18,879 nt of DNA from Stramenopiles sp. TOSAG23-3 (GCA_900128585.1 LT642312.1:5082-23960); one strand, 5' to 3'. Counted from the stretch's first letter, positions 1 to 9,181 are shown. A program made the numbers and translations. Notes: a model not told the origin generated them from the letters alone.

Positions 1-147
1 GTACCGGTACGGTACCACCTGGTATTCCGTAATATAATATACCGTATGTACGCACGACAAAACGGAGGAGAAAAAAAAAAAGAATTATTATTAATAGTTA
101 AAGCTATAAATGCAGCACAAGGCATGCGACATCAGAGATACAAAACT
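1..147. other. AT-rich 3' flank of the CCDC57-like gene
   Basis: No gene is visible here. This is the 3' side of the minus-strand gene that ends at 148. It opens with the perfect palindrome GTACCGGTAC (1-10), overlapped by a second KpnI-like GGTACC palindrome, and holds an 11-base A run near 69-80 followed by AT-rich sequence. The A run reads as a T run on the gene's strand, downstream of its TAA stop, so it would lie in or just past the 3' UTR. The 9-mer TACGGTACC (8-16) recurs in the gap at 8778-8786. Confidence 0.6.
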
Positions 148-3100
148 TTACTGCGAACCTTCCTCTGTTTGCTTCAAATCGTTGTAGTTTCTGACCCTTT
201 TTCTTTCCGCAGTTAGCTGTTTTCTGCGTTCCTTTGCCTTTTGTCGTGCGCTTAATTGCTCGCTCACGCGTTCTTGGCTCGCAGTAGCCCTCTTGGAAAT
301 AGACCCTGTATGCCGAGTGTGGCTGGACGGTGCTTTTCTGCCCGTCAGGGACAATCCTTTGGCTTTACCACGTTTTCCTGCTAACTCTAGTCCTTCCCTA
401 GCTCGCTGTAGGCGTTCTCGCGCGCTTCTCGAACGTAGTCGTCGCTTGTCTTCCTCCGCCTGCTCTGTCAGGTTTTTCTCTCTGTATATTTTCATTTTAT
501 TACGGATTGCTTCAGCTATTGATTCCTCGTCCCCGAATGCAGCATCATCATCAAACTCCTGCGACTGGGTCAGGCTCCAGTCAACGCTCTCCCCCAAGTC
601 TTGCGGTCCGTCCGTAGCAAGCTCTACAGAGGCCTGCGGCTCACCTGTATCGTCGCCGTCCAGAATTCCTGGTTGCGCAAAAATGCTATTTCTGCCCGCC
701 ATGCTCCATTTTGATAACTCTCCCGTTAGCGCTTTGTTGTGCGCCCCCAATTCGGACAATCGGTGTTCAATGGTTGCAATTTTGCTTTCGTATCTCTTCG
801 CAGTCTCTTTTTCAGCCTCTGAAATGGCCTCCGTTATGTCCATTTGCGAACCTTTCTGCTCTGTTTGCACTCGGTTTAGCTCCGATTTTAGGTTGTTGCT
901 AATACTTAAGAGTTTCTCCCTCTCGCCCATCAGGCGTTTCAAATCGTTACTGGCGTCGTTTAGTTTTGCACGAAGTGCTGAATTTTCTTCTTGTTCGACG
1001 GCCTCGTCGGTGCCAAAGGAGGATAGGTCAAAGCCACGCTGTTGCAAACGCTTGGTGGCAAGCTGACGGGCGCCTGTGCCATACGCCCGTGACTGGTTCT
1101 CGGCTATTCCGAATGCGACATCATCTTTCGCGTCAGCTAGATCTTTCATGGACTCCATTTCATTCCGCATTTGCCCAATGACTCGCTTCAGGCGATTGTT
1201 TTCTTGTGCCATCATAACTTCTCTCGGAGATTCCGGGGCATCAAATGCTGCAGTGGTGGCCTGTGGACCCTCGTATCGTGGCTGGGAAGCCTGCTCTCGG
1301 ACAGGCGTGTCCCCCATTTCGTACGGTTTCAAGGGCGATGGAGGCCCCATGTCTTCTGAGAATAAGGGGGAGGGAGGCGGGGGCGCTCCAGGGACAGGGC
1401 CCTGCGGTGCAGGGGGGGGGCGCCCGCGTTTCTGTCGCTGGCACGGGCTCATTGTCTCTTCCAATAGAAAAGGATGCTTGGAAGCGAGCGGGTTCTCCGT
1501 TGTCCAGGGAAGCCGCCAGTCGCGAGTGGGCGCGGACGGCATTCAGCTCGGCCCTCGTCTTGTTCCATTCCGTTTCTAGTTCAACTATTCGTTCCTCGAG
1601 CTCGCGCTTTTCTTTTGCTAAGTGATCGCGCTGCTGCTGCAGCACCGTGGTCAATTCCGTGTGTTTTTGAGCTTCACGGGTGCGCTCTTCTTCCCATCGC
1701 TGCTCCCAGCGTAGGTTGAGGTCCATGTTTTCCCGCTGCAGGGTCTTATTCTGTTCTCCCAGATCGTTAAGCTGCTGCCTTGCAATCCTTCCCTCGTCTC
1801 TCATTTTTTCGATTTCATGCCCAAGTTTCGTAGCCTCTTGGTTTTTGTTTTTGAACTGCAAATCACGATTCCATAGTTGGTTCTTCAAGTCCGTACAAAC
1901 CTCCTCTTGCTTCGTCAAGCTGGCGGTGATCTCCTTCAGCCGAACTTCGTTTTCGTCCCGCATCGTTCGAATCTGATCTTCGTACTTGGCTTGGGACGAT
2001 TTCATAAGAACGTCCATTTTTGCCGTTTGTTGCTCCGCTTCGGCCACCCTCGCAAGCAAAGCGTCGTTCCGGCCCTCCATCTTGATTTGGTTCCTCTCCA
2101 TTTCTTGGGATCGTTCTTGCTCCGCTTGTGCCAGTTGCAAATCAAACTGTTCTCGCTGTTGCACAAACGCTCGCTCGACTGAATGTAAGCTTCCCAAAAG
2201 CTCGCCCATTTTGGCTTCGTATTCGTCCAGCAAGGATTGTTTCACCTGGGCCAATTCCCGTTTTTCAGACTCCAGGGTCATAATTTCCTCGTTTTTCGAC
2301 GTACGCGCCTCATCGAGTTCCTTGACCGCATGCTTTCGCGCCCTGTCAGTGTCCGCGAGTTCCACAGTAAGCCTATCCGCCTCCCTACACTTTTGTACCA
2401 GCTGGTTTTGAGCATTGTTCGCTTCCACCTTCGATTCCTGCACACTCTTTTCCAATTCCTCGACGCGAGCGCGCAAAACCTCTTCTTGCCGGCGAAACTC
2501 TTCCTCGCGCTTTCGCATGACTTCATCGTGGCTGATATTCATCTCTTGCCGTTGCTTCAAGAGCAGCTCGTCTTTTTCCCGTAACTGTTGCGCCAAGTCT
2601 CTCTTGCACGCATCAAGGACTTCGCGTTGTCTTCGCTCATCGTCCTCCTGCGCCCATTTCGCCTTTTCCAGCGCTTCTGTCATATCCCTCATCTTGGTTT
2701 CGTAGTGGCCATCGTTCGTTTTCGATCGGTTGCGTTCACTATCCAGCTGTGACTTGGTATCAGCCAGCTCCGTCCGCAGCTCGTTCAGATCGTTGTCCTT
2801 GCTCCTAATAACCCCCTTTAACGAATCGAAATTTGCTTCGTATCGGTCCAACTCAGCATCACGATCTTCTATCAACTTGAGGTTGTACATAAAATCTTCC
2901 TTGAGCTTTCCAAATTTGGCGCGCACGGTAACTTCTGCCTTTTCCCTTCGCCGAAGTTCCTCCTCGAGCGTACTGACTCGGTAGTCGTTGATCTCGTGTA
3001 GTTCCTTTTCTTTTTGAGCAATCAAGGACCGGATATTCATCGTTTGCCCACCCGCAGGGCTATTGCTACTACCCGACAATGTGGCACTGCCCTGCACTGG

Positions 3101-3244
3101 CGAGAGAGCAGAACGGCGAAAAGTGGACGAGGATATATGACCACCCCCCGTGTTCTCTTCCACCCCTGGCGAGTGTGGGTCTGCGACGTACAATTTCGTC
3201 GCCGCCGCGGACGGGATCCTTTCAGATGGATTCGCGTTACTCAT
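148..3244 (-). CDS. CCDC57: CCDC57-like centriolar coiled-coil protein, split by a 1-base frameshift in a poly-C run
   Basis: Long coiled-coil protein, probably a centriole or centrosome component. Residues about 71-143 (plus strand 3034-2816) carry a pattern I recognise from the N-terminus of animal CCDC57: KEDFMYNLKLIEDRDAELDRY, here EDF-x-YNL then ERD/EDRD-x-ELDRY. Continuous heptad-rich helix follows to about residue 575, then a Pro-rich linker, then a second coiled coil (motif ENNRLKRVIGQMRNEME) and a basic Arg/Lys-rich tail. The frame open from 3283 begins with GTG, so I place the start at the in-frame ATG at 3244, which has A at -3. Two frames meet at the nine-C run (1412-1420): upstream sequence looks like protein only in the first frame and downstream sequence only in the second. 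With eight C the protein is 1031 residues, near the roughly 915 of human CCDC57. TAA stop at 148-150. The coiled coil is certain; the CCDC57 assignment is by remembered motif, not by a search. Confidence 0.65.
1412..1420 (-). other. Nine-base C homopolymer at the frame switch
   Basis: On the coding strand the sequence reads GCG, nine C, then TGCACCG. As written, the upstream frame continues out of register for about 60 codons to a stop at 1241, in a low-complexity, unprotein-like tail. Counting eight C instead gives Ala-Pro-Pro-Pro-Ala-Pro-Gln and runs straight into the downstream coiled-coil frame. A homopolymer-length sequencing error is the likeliest cause. A true mutation or slippage are the alternatives. 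Confidence 0.75.
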
Positions 3245-3767
3245 GTTATAAATTCCTTCAAAGTAATACGATACCTTCTGCACTTATGGAAATGCTACAA
3301 TGGACTTAATGTTTTTCTTTCACAACAACAACAAGCAGATCTTCTTTCTATTAATTTTATTTCTTTTCTTATGCATCTTCTATATCAGGTTCCATAAAAT
3401 AAATTACTACGAACGTAAGAAGAGTAAATCATTATTTATTACGGCGGTATTAAATTATTATATTCTACCGTAGTAGTCGTCCAGTGGTGGTGTTTCATTT
3501 TATTTTTTTATTTGAATTGAAGAGGAGGAGAAGGAAGAAAGGGAGGAGAAGAGCAGGAACACAGGAAGGGAAATTTAACTACTCTCATTTCAAAATGAAA
3601 TAAAAATAATAACGATCTCACAATTTTATTTTAACATAGTGATAGCAGAAGTAATAAAATATTGAATTAAGTACGAAATAAAAATATTACGTGCCTATAA
3701 TATACAATAGGAATAATAAAAAATATAAAAAACATATATCGAGAAAATCGAAGGTTATTTTTATTTA
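3245..3767. other. Intergenic gap: 5' side of CCDC57-like gene, 3' side of Pls-like gene
   Basis: No coding signal on either strand. The sequence is AT-rich, with one strongly purine-rich stretch on the plus strand (about 3519-3570, GAGGAGGAG-like). It holds a perfect short inverted repeat, ATTTCA-AAA-TGAAAT (3587-3601), and the 9-mer GTAGTCGTC (3473-3481). A promoter for the gene starting at 3244 and a 3' UTR for the gene ending at 3768 must both lie here, but no boundary can be placed with confidence. Confidence 0.6.
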
Positions 3768-6700
3768 TTAGACGACGTCTTCAAACACCCCATCGATTTC
3801 TCTAGCCTTTGCATCGTAAACGGCAATTTTACTTTCATGGAGCCGATTTTTCAAGCGCTCGTATTCGTCTTTCGTCTCCTCATATATCTTTTGGGCTTGT
3901 GAGTACGACAGATCCGTGTCACCTTGATGCGGTTGAGCTGGTAGGCCAAAATAGCGGATATGGTGCTGGAACTTTTCGTTCCGCATGATGAGTGAATTCG
4001 AAGACAGACTGGACGCCCGTGCCATGTGGCTGTCGTACAATGCAAACCCGCCTGGGGCTACCAGCGCACCCTCCCCAATGTGTACATGGCCGGTTTTATA
4101 AAACCGATCTTCGTACAAATGGGTTTGAAGGGTCCCACCCGTCACAACGGCACCATCCCTGATGTGTGTCAGGTCATGTTCCATGAACGTCGCGCTAAAC
4201 AGGAAGACGTCCGAGCCGATGTCAACACCAAACAGGCGGTACACCCAATTCATTACCGGCGTCCCATCAAACACCCTAATAACCCCTCTCATAAAAATTT
4301 CCATTTCGTACGCCAAGTCAGACCGCCATATGAAGCAGCTCCACATGGGCACTTGCACAGGGCGATATTTGCACACCCAAAGCCATTTTCCTATCGCGCA
4401 GACAAACACCAGGGCGAACGGCGAAGAAACAGATATGAGAAGCCACCAGCCAAATTTGATCAAAAATGTAATCGATAGAAAATCATCCGTTTCTGGAATG
4501 CCATAGACGATATCAACAAAGTTGTAAACACCCATATAAAACAGCATAAGCAGCAAAACCATCGTTGTGCTTGTAACGATTTTCAACGTGTTCATAAATA
4601 GTCGTGCAAACCACACATGACAGGGTGGATTAAACGTCAAATCAGTTGATTTCGTCTTGTCGACATTTCTCCATTCCTTTCTAGACGGCAACTTAAAACT
4701 GGGACTGCCTAGGTACGTCGAACCTTGTTCCATCTGCTGAGGGCTGCAGCTCATTACACCCAGCAAAGAATTGCTCGAGAGTACGCTGCCCTGGGGAACA
4801 ACGCACATGTTGCCAAGAAAAGTTTTTTCTTCCAAGACGGTGCGTCGCAGCATCATCCTGCCATGGTATACTGGGGATATTCCCAGCAGTGCTCCACCGT
4901 TTATCATGCAATTGTTTCCTACCGTCACCAACTCTGGTTTAGGACCCCAGTTAGAAACATCGATTTCACTGCCCTCGCCAACGTCCATACCCATGCCCAA
5001 GGACAATACAGAGCGCATAAATACAGTCTCGGTCATGCCCCTTGTTGGGCCAGTCATCAACAGTCGCATAGTATATTTTGCAAAGAAGCGGCGGGCGTAC
5101 TCGAAAGAGTCCAGCCGAACGATGCTTTCTTCTTTCGAGGAACCAGAAACCAATCGCTTCATAACGCACAATAAACTGCATGCCAGGAACTGCTGTGCCA
5201 AAGCTAGTGCTGGCACCCATTTCAGCAGTGCAACGGCATCAAAATTCGACAGCTCTGTATGAAACTGAGGGACATAAAGGTAAAAGAGCAAAATTGGGCC
5301 AACAAGCGCAGACTGGACAACAGTCAGCTGAATAGCAAGCAAAAGCAGAATCATCGTCTGGACGACGAAGCTATACACGCAGTTGCTGCGCCCTGATTGA
5401 AGTGCAGACACCTTTAACTCTGACAACGCACGTTTCAAAGGACTTGCTTTGCTGCCGCTCAGAGGCTTACCAGGGCTACCGGCAACTTCCGTGTGGTCTG
5501 CAACTTGGGAAAACTGCGGTGTGATCGAGAGGGGGTGTATAACCACCCCCGACCCTATGCGACTGCCAAGGGAGACAACAGAGCGTTCGCCAATGTAGGC
5601 GTTGTCCCCTATACAAACTTTTCGTAATTTCAAAATTCTATTTTCAATAAGCCATGTTTGCAGCACAGAGTCAGTCTGCATGGTCACGTTGTCCCCAATT
5701 GTTACCAAATCAGCCTCTAAAAACGGGGTTCCGCCAAGGTAAGCCGATTTTCCAATGTTGGCACCCAGTATTCTCATGGAAAATGCAGCAATCGCATGCC
5801 CTGGGAGAAACAAGGGGTTTATAACGAGGCGGTGCAAAAGCCACCATCTGAAATAATTTAGACTCCACAACGGGTAGTCTGCCTCTTCAAATCGACCGAC
5901 GATTAGGTACTTCACCACAACGGCTTGGATAAAAAGCAACATCGGTGCAAAGATAGGAAATAGCCCGAGCTGCAGGTAAAAGAACCAAGTTGGTGTATTG
6001 TCAGATAAATATTGCTGCAATAGAATCATCACATTCAGTAGCACGGCAAACCAGACAAAGACTAAACACTGCAAGGTGACAACGACGCAGTACCTTGGAC
6101 GGTTCCAAAACGAGTTCAAATTCGATGAATTTAGCAGCGGGATTGTGTTCACCCTTGCACCAACATCAAACCCTTCCAGCGCTGCTTTTGTCTCCGAAAG
6201 GCACCCATCAATGTATGTCGACAATGCTTTTGGCGTCGTATGTTCATACACGTCTTTCATCTTTACAAAAGACCAGTCTTTTTCCTTTCTGCATTTTGAA
6301 ACCAACAGTGCCCCACTAACGGAATTAAACCCGTAGTCAAAAATATTTTCCTCAATTGGTATGGACACTTGCAAAATATCCAGCAAGAGCTGTACAATGT
6401 ACTGCTCAGTGGCGGTCTGTGGCATGGCATTTTCCCCTTTACCCGTAACATTAGACAGCAAACGCGGGTCGACCAGTATTTGCAAAGTGTTCCAGTACGG
6501 CAATTTTTGGCGCAAAACCTTTCCTGAGATATTAGAATGGGGGATATCCCCTGGGCGAATCTTCACGAAAGCATTAGGAATCATAAACTTAGGGAGCGAT
6601 TGTTTCAGATAATTCCTTGCATTTGATGGATTGAATTTATTGCCTTCACACACAACGAAAGCAACGAGCTCTTGGGCGTTTGAAACCTTGTTTTTTTGGA

Positions 6701-8336
6701 CGGCTACAACCGCCGATTCGCAACCCTCGACGGCGTTCAGGTGGGTCTCAATGTCCTCCAGTTCGACTCTATACCCACGAATCTTCACTTGGCTATCGGC
6801 CCGCCCGATAAAAATAACAGACCCGTGTTCATCCTCTCTCACGAGATCACCCGTCTTATATATTCTTTCCCCGTCGACAAAAACAAATTTTGACGCAGTT
6901 TTGTTCGGAGCATTCAAATACCCCAAGGTCACACCTTTACCACCAATGCATAGCTCCCCCTCTTCACCTTTTTTAACTTTCTTCATAAGCTCGTTTCGAA
7001 TAGATATCCTGTATCCCGGGAGCGCTACCCCGATAGAGACGGGTTTTCCACTGAACAATTCCGCATAGGTAGCCGACACCGTCGTTTCAGTAGGCCCGTA
7101 CATATTATAAAACCGACGCCCCGGTTGCCACTTACCCACCACCGGCGCAGTGCACTGTTCGCCTCCAACAATCACAGTCCGCAGCGCATCGAGCCCGTGC
7201 CCGTTCCCCATGATCGTCAAATTTGTCGGCGTTGTGTCCAAAATCGTGATTCGCAGGTCGCGGATGTGGTCTTTCAGATCGGCCCCCGACCGCATCATTG
7301 CCTTCGTTCCCACGACAAGGGTTGATCCACCGCCAAAGGCCGTCCATATTTCTCCAAACGATGCGTCAAAAGCGGTGCTGTACCCTTGAAAAACTCTATC
7401 CTGCGGAGCGCTTGCGAACAGTGTCCGGAGTACCTTCACGTAGTGCGCGGCGTTTCGCACCGAGACCATTACCCCTTTCGGCTGGCCAGTGGTCCCAGAC
7501 GTGTAGATAATGTACGCCACCTTTTTTTGTATAGTAAACTCAGCATTTGCGTAGTCCATCTCTTTTTTGATCCCACCAGCTGTTCCTACGTACGACTCGG
7601 ACACGGCAGTCCCCTTTAAAACTACGTGCCCCATAGAGGTAGAAATTTGCTGAACACAGACTTTCTCGTCGGCGTTTGCGCTGTCAGCTCCATGCAGCAG
7701 CAACGGCAACCCTTCCTCGACCCGGACAATTGCTGCAGCACCTGAATTTGAGAGAGTAAACAAAACTCTGCTCTGCGGAAATGATATATCTATCGGCACG
7801 TAAGAGCAGTTGGCTTTCATGACGCCTAACATGGTAACGTATACCTGTACCCCACGGGGCAAGTATATGGCTATGACACTCCCCGGCAGAATTTGCAGTT
7901 CACGCAGCTTTTTTGCTATCGCTTCCGCCCTCTCGTTTATTGTTTTGTAGGAGTACGAAACTCCCTCTTCTTCTATCGCTACGTTGTCTGGATATTTGTC
8001 GCAGACTTCTTGAAATATTTCATGGGTTTTTTTGTACGGTTCGGGTTTGGTCTGTTCGTTTGAAAATGTGAACGAAGAACGGAGTGTTTTGAATGGGCCT
8101 TCCCCCCACTTTCTAGAGTTGGGGCTCATGTTCTTGCTTCCTACGTCCACGTCTTTAAGCAACTCGTAACGAGATGAATCGGACAACGACCGATGGGATC
8201 TCCCAGAATTCGACCAAAAGCTATCCACAACACTGCCATACTTCTTGCCGCTGATTTTCGGAGACCCAGAGTTCACAGACAGCAGCGGCGTTTTGAAGTC
8301 CCCCCCTGAGTCGTCACCCTTCTTCCCACCAAACAT
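3768..8336 (-). CDS. Pls-like membrane NRPS (A-PCP-three x [2 TM + LbH]); predicted poly-amino-acid synthetase
   Basis: A 1522-residue single-module synthetase, ATG at 8334-8336. After a Ser/Lys-rich N-terminal extension (1-100) comes an adenylation domain: A2 near 174-183, A3 YTSGTTGQPKG (278-288), A5 NMYGPTETT (411-419), A7 YKTGD (493-497), A8 GRADSQVKIRGYRVE (511-525) and A10 Lys606. A carrier domain follows with FDYGFNS, Ser672 being the phosphopantetheine site. Then come three cycles of a hydrophobic pair plus a hexapeptide-repeat LbH domain: TM 749-812, LbH 845-955; TM 987-1060, LbH 1110-1215; TM 1251-1322, LbH 1350-1465. A charged helical tail ends the protein. There is no condensation, thioesterase or reductase domain. 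This is the known plan of Streptomyces epsilon-poly-L-lysine synthetase Pls (about 1319 aa), where the three tandem soluble domains join monomers into an isopeptide polymer. Activity and substrate here are inferred. The enzyme should sit in a membrane and need a phosphopantetheinyl transferase encoded elsewhere. Confidence 0.85.
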   Translation of the reverse strand: MFGGKKGDDSGGDFKTPLLSVNSGSPKISGKKYGSVVDSFWSNSGRSHRSLSDSSRYELLKDVDVGSKNMSPNSRKWGEGPFKTLRSSFTFSNEQTKPEPYKKTHEIFQEVCDKYPDNVAIEEEGVSYSYKTINERAEAIAKKLRELQILPGSVIAIYLPRGVQVYVTMLGVMKANCSYVPIDISFPQSRVLFTLSNSGAAAIVRVEEGLPLLLHGADSANADEKVCVQQISTSMGHVVLKGTAVSESYVGTAGGIKKEMDYANAEFTIQKKVAYIIYTSGTTGQPKGVMVSVRNAAHYVKVLRTLFASAPQDRVFQGYSTAFDASFGEIWTAFGGGSTLVVGTKAMMRSGADLKDHIRDLRITILDTTPTNLTIMGNGHGLDALRTVIVGGEQCTAPVVGKWQPGRRFYNMYGPTETTVSATYAELFSGKPVSIGVALPGYRISIRNELMKKVKKGEEGELCIGGKGVTLGYLNAPNKTASKFVFVDGERIYKTGDLVREDEHGSVIFIGRADSQVKIRGYRVELEDIETHLNAVEGCESAVVAVQKNKVSNAQELVAFVVCEGNKFNPSNARNYLKQSLPKFMIPNAFVKIRPGDIPHSNISGKVLRQKLPYWNTLQILVDPRLLSNVTGKGENAMPQTATEQYIVQLLLDILQVSIPIEENIFDYGFNSVSGALLVSKCRKEKDWSFVKMKDVYEHTTPKALSTYIDGCLSETKAALEGFDVGARVNTIPLLNSSNLNSFWNRPRYCVVVTLQCLVFVWFAVLLNVMILLQQYLSDNTPTWFFYLQLGLFPIFAPMLLFIQAVVVKYLIVGRFEEADYPLWSLNYFRWWLLHRLVINPLFLPGHAIAAFSMRILGANIGKSAYLGGTPFLEADLVTIGDNVTMQTDSVLQTWLIENRILKLRKVCIGDNAYIGERSVVSLGSRIGSGVVIHPLSITPQFSQVADHTEVAGSPGKPLSGSKASPLKRALSELKVSALQSGRSNCVYSFVVQTMILLLLAIQLTVVQSALVGPILLFYLYVPQFHTELSNFDAVALLKWVPALALAQQFLACSLLCVMKRLVSGSSKEESIVRLDSFEYARRFFAKYTMRLLMTGPTRGMTETVFMRSVLSLGMGMDVGEGSEIDVSNWGPKPELVTVGNNCMINGGALLGISPVYHGRMMLRRTVLEEKTFLGNMCVVPQGSVLSSNSLLGVMSCSPQQMEQGSTYLGSPSFKLPSRKEWRNVDKTKSTDLTFNPPCHVWFARLFMNTLKIVTSTTMVLLLMLFYMGVYNFVDIVYGIPETDDFLSITFLIKFGWWLLISVSSPFALVFVCAIGKWLWVCKYRPVQVPMWSCFIWRSDLAYEMEIFMRGVIRVFDGTPVMNWVYRLFGVDIGSDVFLFSATFMEHDLTHIRDGAVVTGGTLQTHLYEDRFYKTGHVHIGEGALVAPGGFALYDSHMARASSLSSNSLIMRNEKFQHHIRYFGLPAQPHQGDTDLSYSQAQKIYEETKDEYERLKNRLHESKIAVYDAKAREIDGVFEDVV

Positions 8337-8623
8337 GGTGGAAATTTACGAATACTTTGCAATAAAAAACAATGCAAAAAAACGAATCTTCATTAATTAA
8401 TTTTTTTTCTTTAATAATAATTCTTCGTAAAGTGTATTCAGTATTAATCATGTTCCTGATTACATGGATTGATCGAAGGAATGTTGTTAGTTCCCTTACT
8501 CCAGACTGCGCGTTCGTTTTTTCCCATATCAATGATTGTGGATCTGAAGTTCTTCTTCCTTCGCCTTCCTCCTCCTCCAAATTGCTGCGTTGTTGTAGTA
8601 GAGGCACCTCGTCGTATTGTACA

Positions 8624-8633
8624 TTATAAATAT
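8624..8633 (-). promoter_or_regulatory. Possible TATA element upstream of the Pls-like gene
   Basis: The minus strand reads TATATTTATA about 290 bp before the ATG at 8336. It is the clearest TATA-like run on that side, next to a purine-rich stretch nearer the gene. In sequence this AT-rich such runs arise by chance, and the implied leader would be long, so this is a weak call. Confidence 0.2.
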
Positions 8634-8699
8634 ACCAACTAACTAACTACATGTTAGAGAAGTATTCACACCACCATTCATTCATTCTTCGCGATTGAA

Positions 8700-8734
8700 G
8701 TTTTGATGTTTTGTCAAAACAACCCTTTTTTTTT
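8700..8734 (+). other. Hairpin followed by a T run (terminator-like shape)
   Basis: The arms GTTTTGA (8700-8706) and TCAAAAC (8714-8720) are perfectly complementary around a 7-base loop, and nine T follow at 8726-8734. The shape resembles a bacterial intrinsic terminator or the T-run stop of RNA polymerase III. I see no tRNA, U6 or other small RNA upstream on the plus strand, and the stem is AT-rich and weak, so it may be incidental. Confidence 0.25.
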
Positions 8735-8753
8735 ATTCTAGACGACGACAACA

Positions 8754-8767
8754 CTATTAATTAATAG
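8754..8767. repeat. 14-bp perfect palindrome CTATTAATTAATAG
   Basis: This sequence equals its own reverse complement. It lies in the middle of the gap between the CM1 gene and the Pls-like gene, close to a TAGACGAC / GTCGTCTA inverted pair (8739-8746 and 8793-8800). It could be a protein-binding site or a chance AT palindrome. Confidence 0.3.
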
Positions 8768-9181
8768 CAAAACTCACTACGGTACCTACGTAGTCGTCTA
8801 TAATAGTACTACCGAACCTATTTAAAGAAAGTACGAACAATTAGTCTATGTACTCAGTCATGTAGTCCGCAAATATTATATTTAGTCCGTCTTGTATATT
8901 TCGTGCACCAATTACATTTTTGTTGTGTAAAAAAAACAAATTATATAGTGTAGTATGCTTTAAGACTCTCATTTTATATCAATTACAATTTCAGTTCCAA
9001 CCTTAATCCTAACTTGAGTATATATATATGACTCTATTTTGTAATAGATGAGAAAGTACATGCCTAAACAAGTTGTGTTTGATTTTGAAAAAAACTGCTG
9101 GAGATATTATCGAGTCACACCCAAAGGCAAATGAATTTTCATTTTAAAACTGTAGACTTCTGCACACTATCTCGGACAATG

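Larger units (their letters stand above)
8337..9181. other. Intergenic gap (about 845 bp): 5' side of Pls-like gene, 3' side of CM1 gene
   Basis: No gene is supported. One minus-strand open frame (8314-8607) overlaps the start of the Pls-like gene out of frame and looks like leader sequence. The gap contains a pyrimidine-rich stretch (8543-8580; purine-rich on the coding strand), a TATATTTATA box on the minus strand (8624-8633) about 290 bp before the ATG, short tandem AACT (8637-8648) and ATTC (8676-8686) repeats, a hairpin followed by nine T on the plus strand (8700-8734), the perfect palindrome CTATTAATTAATAG (8754-8767) and a short TA repeat (9019-9029). Confidence 0.6.

Noticed and set aside
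293-1066. Plus-strand open frames opposite the coiled-coil genes (for example 293-1066, 1076-1579, 1986-2411)
   Set aside because: They are Ser/Cys/Phe-rich translations of the complement of Glu/Lys/Arg-rich coiled coil, with no domain pattern. The minus-strand frames are longer and protein-like.
1241-1542. A spliced intron to explain the frame change in the CCDC57-like gene
   Set aside because: An intron of length 3n+1 is formally possible, but the switch in protein-likeness falls exactly at the nine-C run, no other gene here needs an intron, and a single-base change explains it more simply. RNA reads could overturn this.
3245-3283. Upstream start at 3283 for the CCDC57-like gene
   Set aside because: The codon there is GTG, not ATG, and the 13 extra residues look like leader. 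The ATG at 3244 has a good context.
3768-8336. Alpha-aminoadipate reductase (LYS2) or a simple acyl-CoA/aryl ligase
   Set aside because: LYS2-type proteins end in an NAD(P)-binding reductase domain, absent here. The carrier domain and three TM/LbH units fit the Pls type instead.
8314-8607. 97-residue minus-strand frame over the start of the Pls-like gene
   Set aside because: It overlaps the start of the real gene out of frame, runs into AT-rich sequence, ends in low-complexity residues and shows no known motif. At most it is leader sequence.
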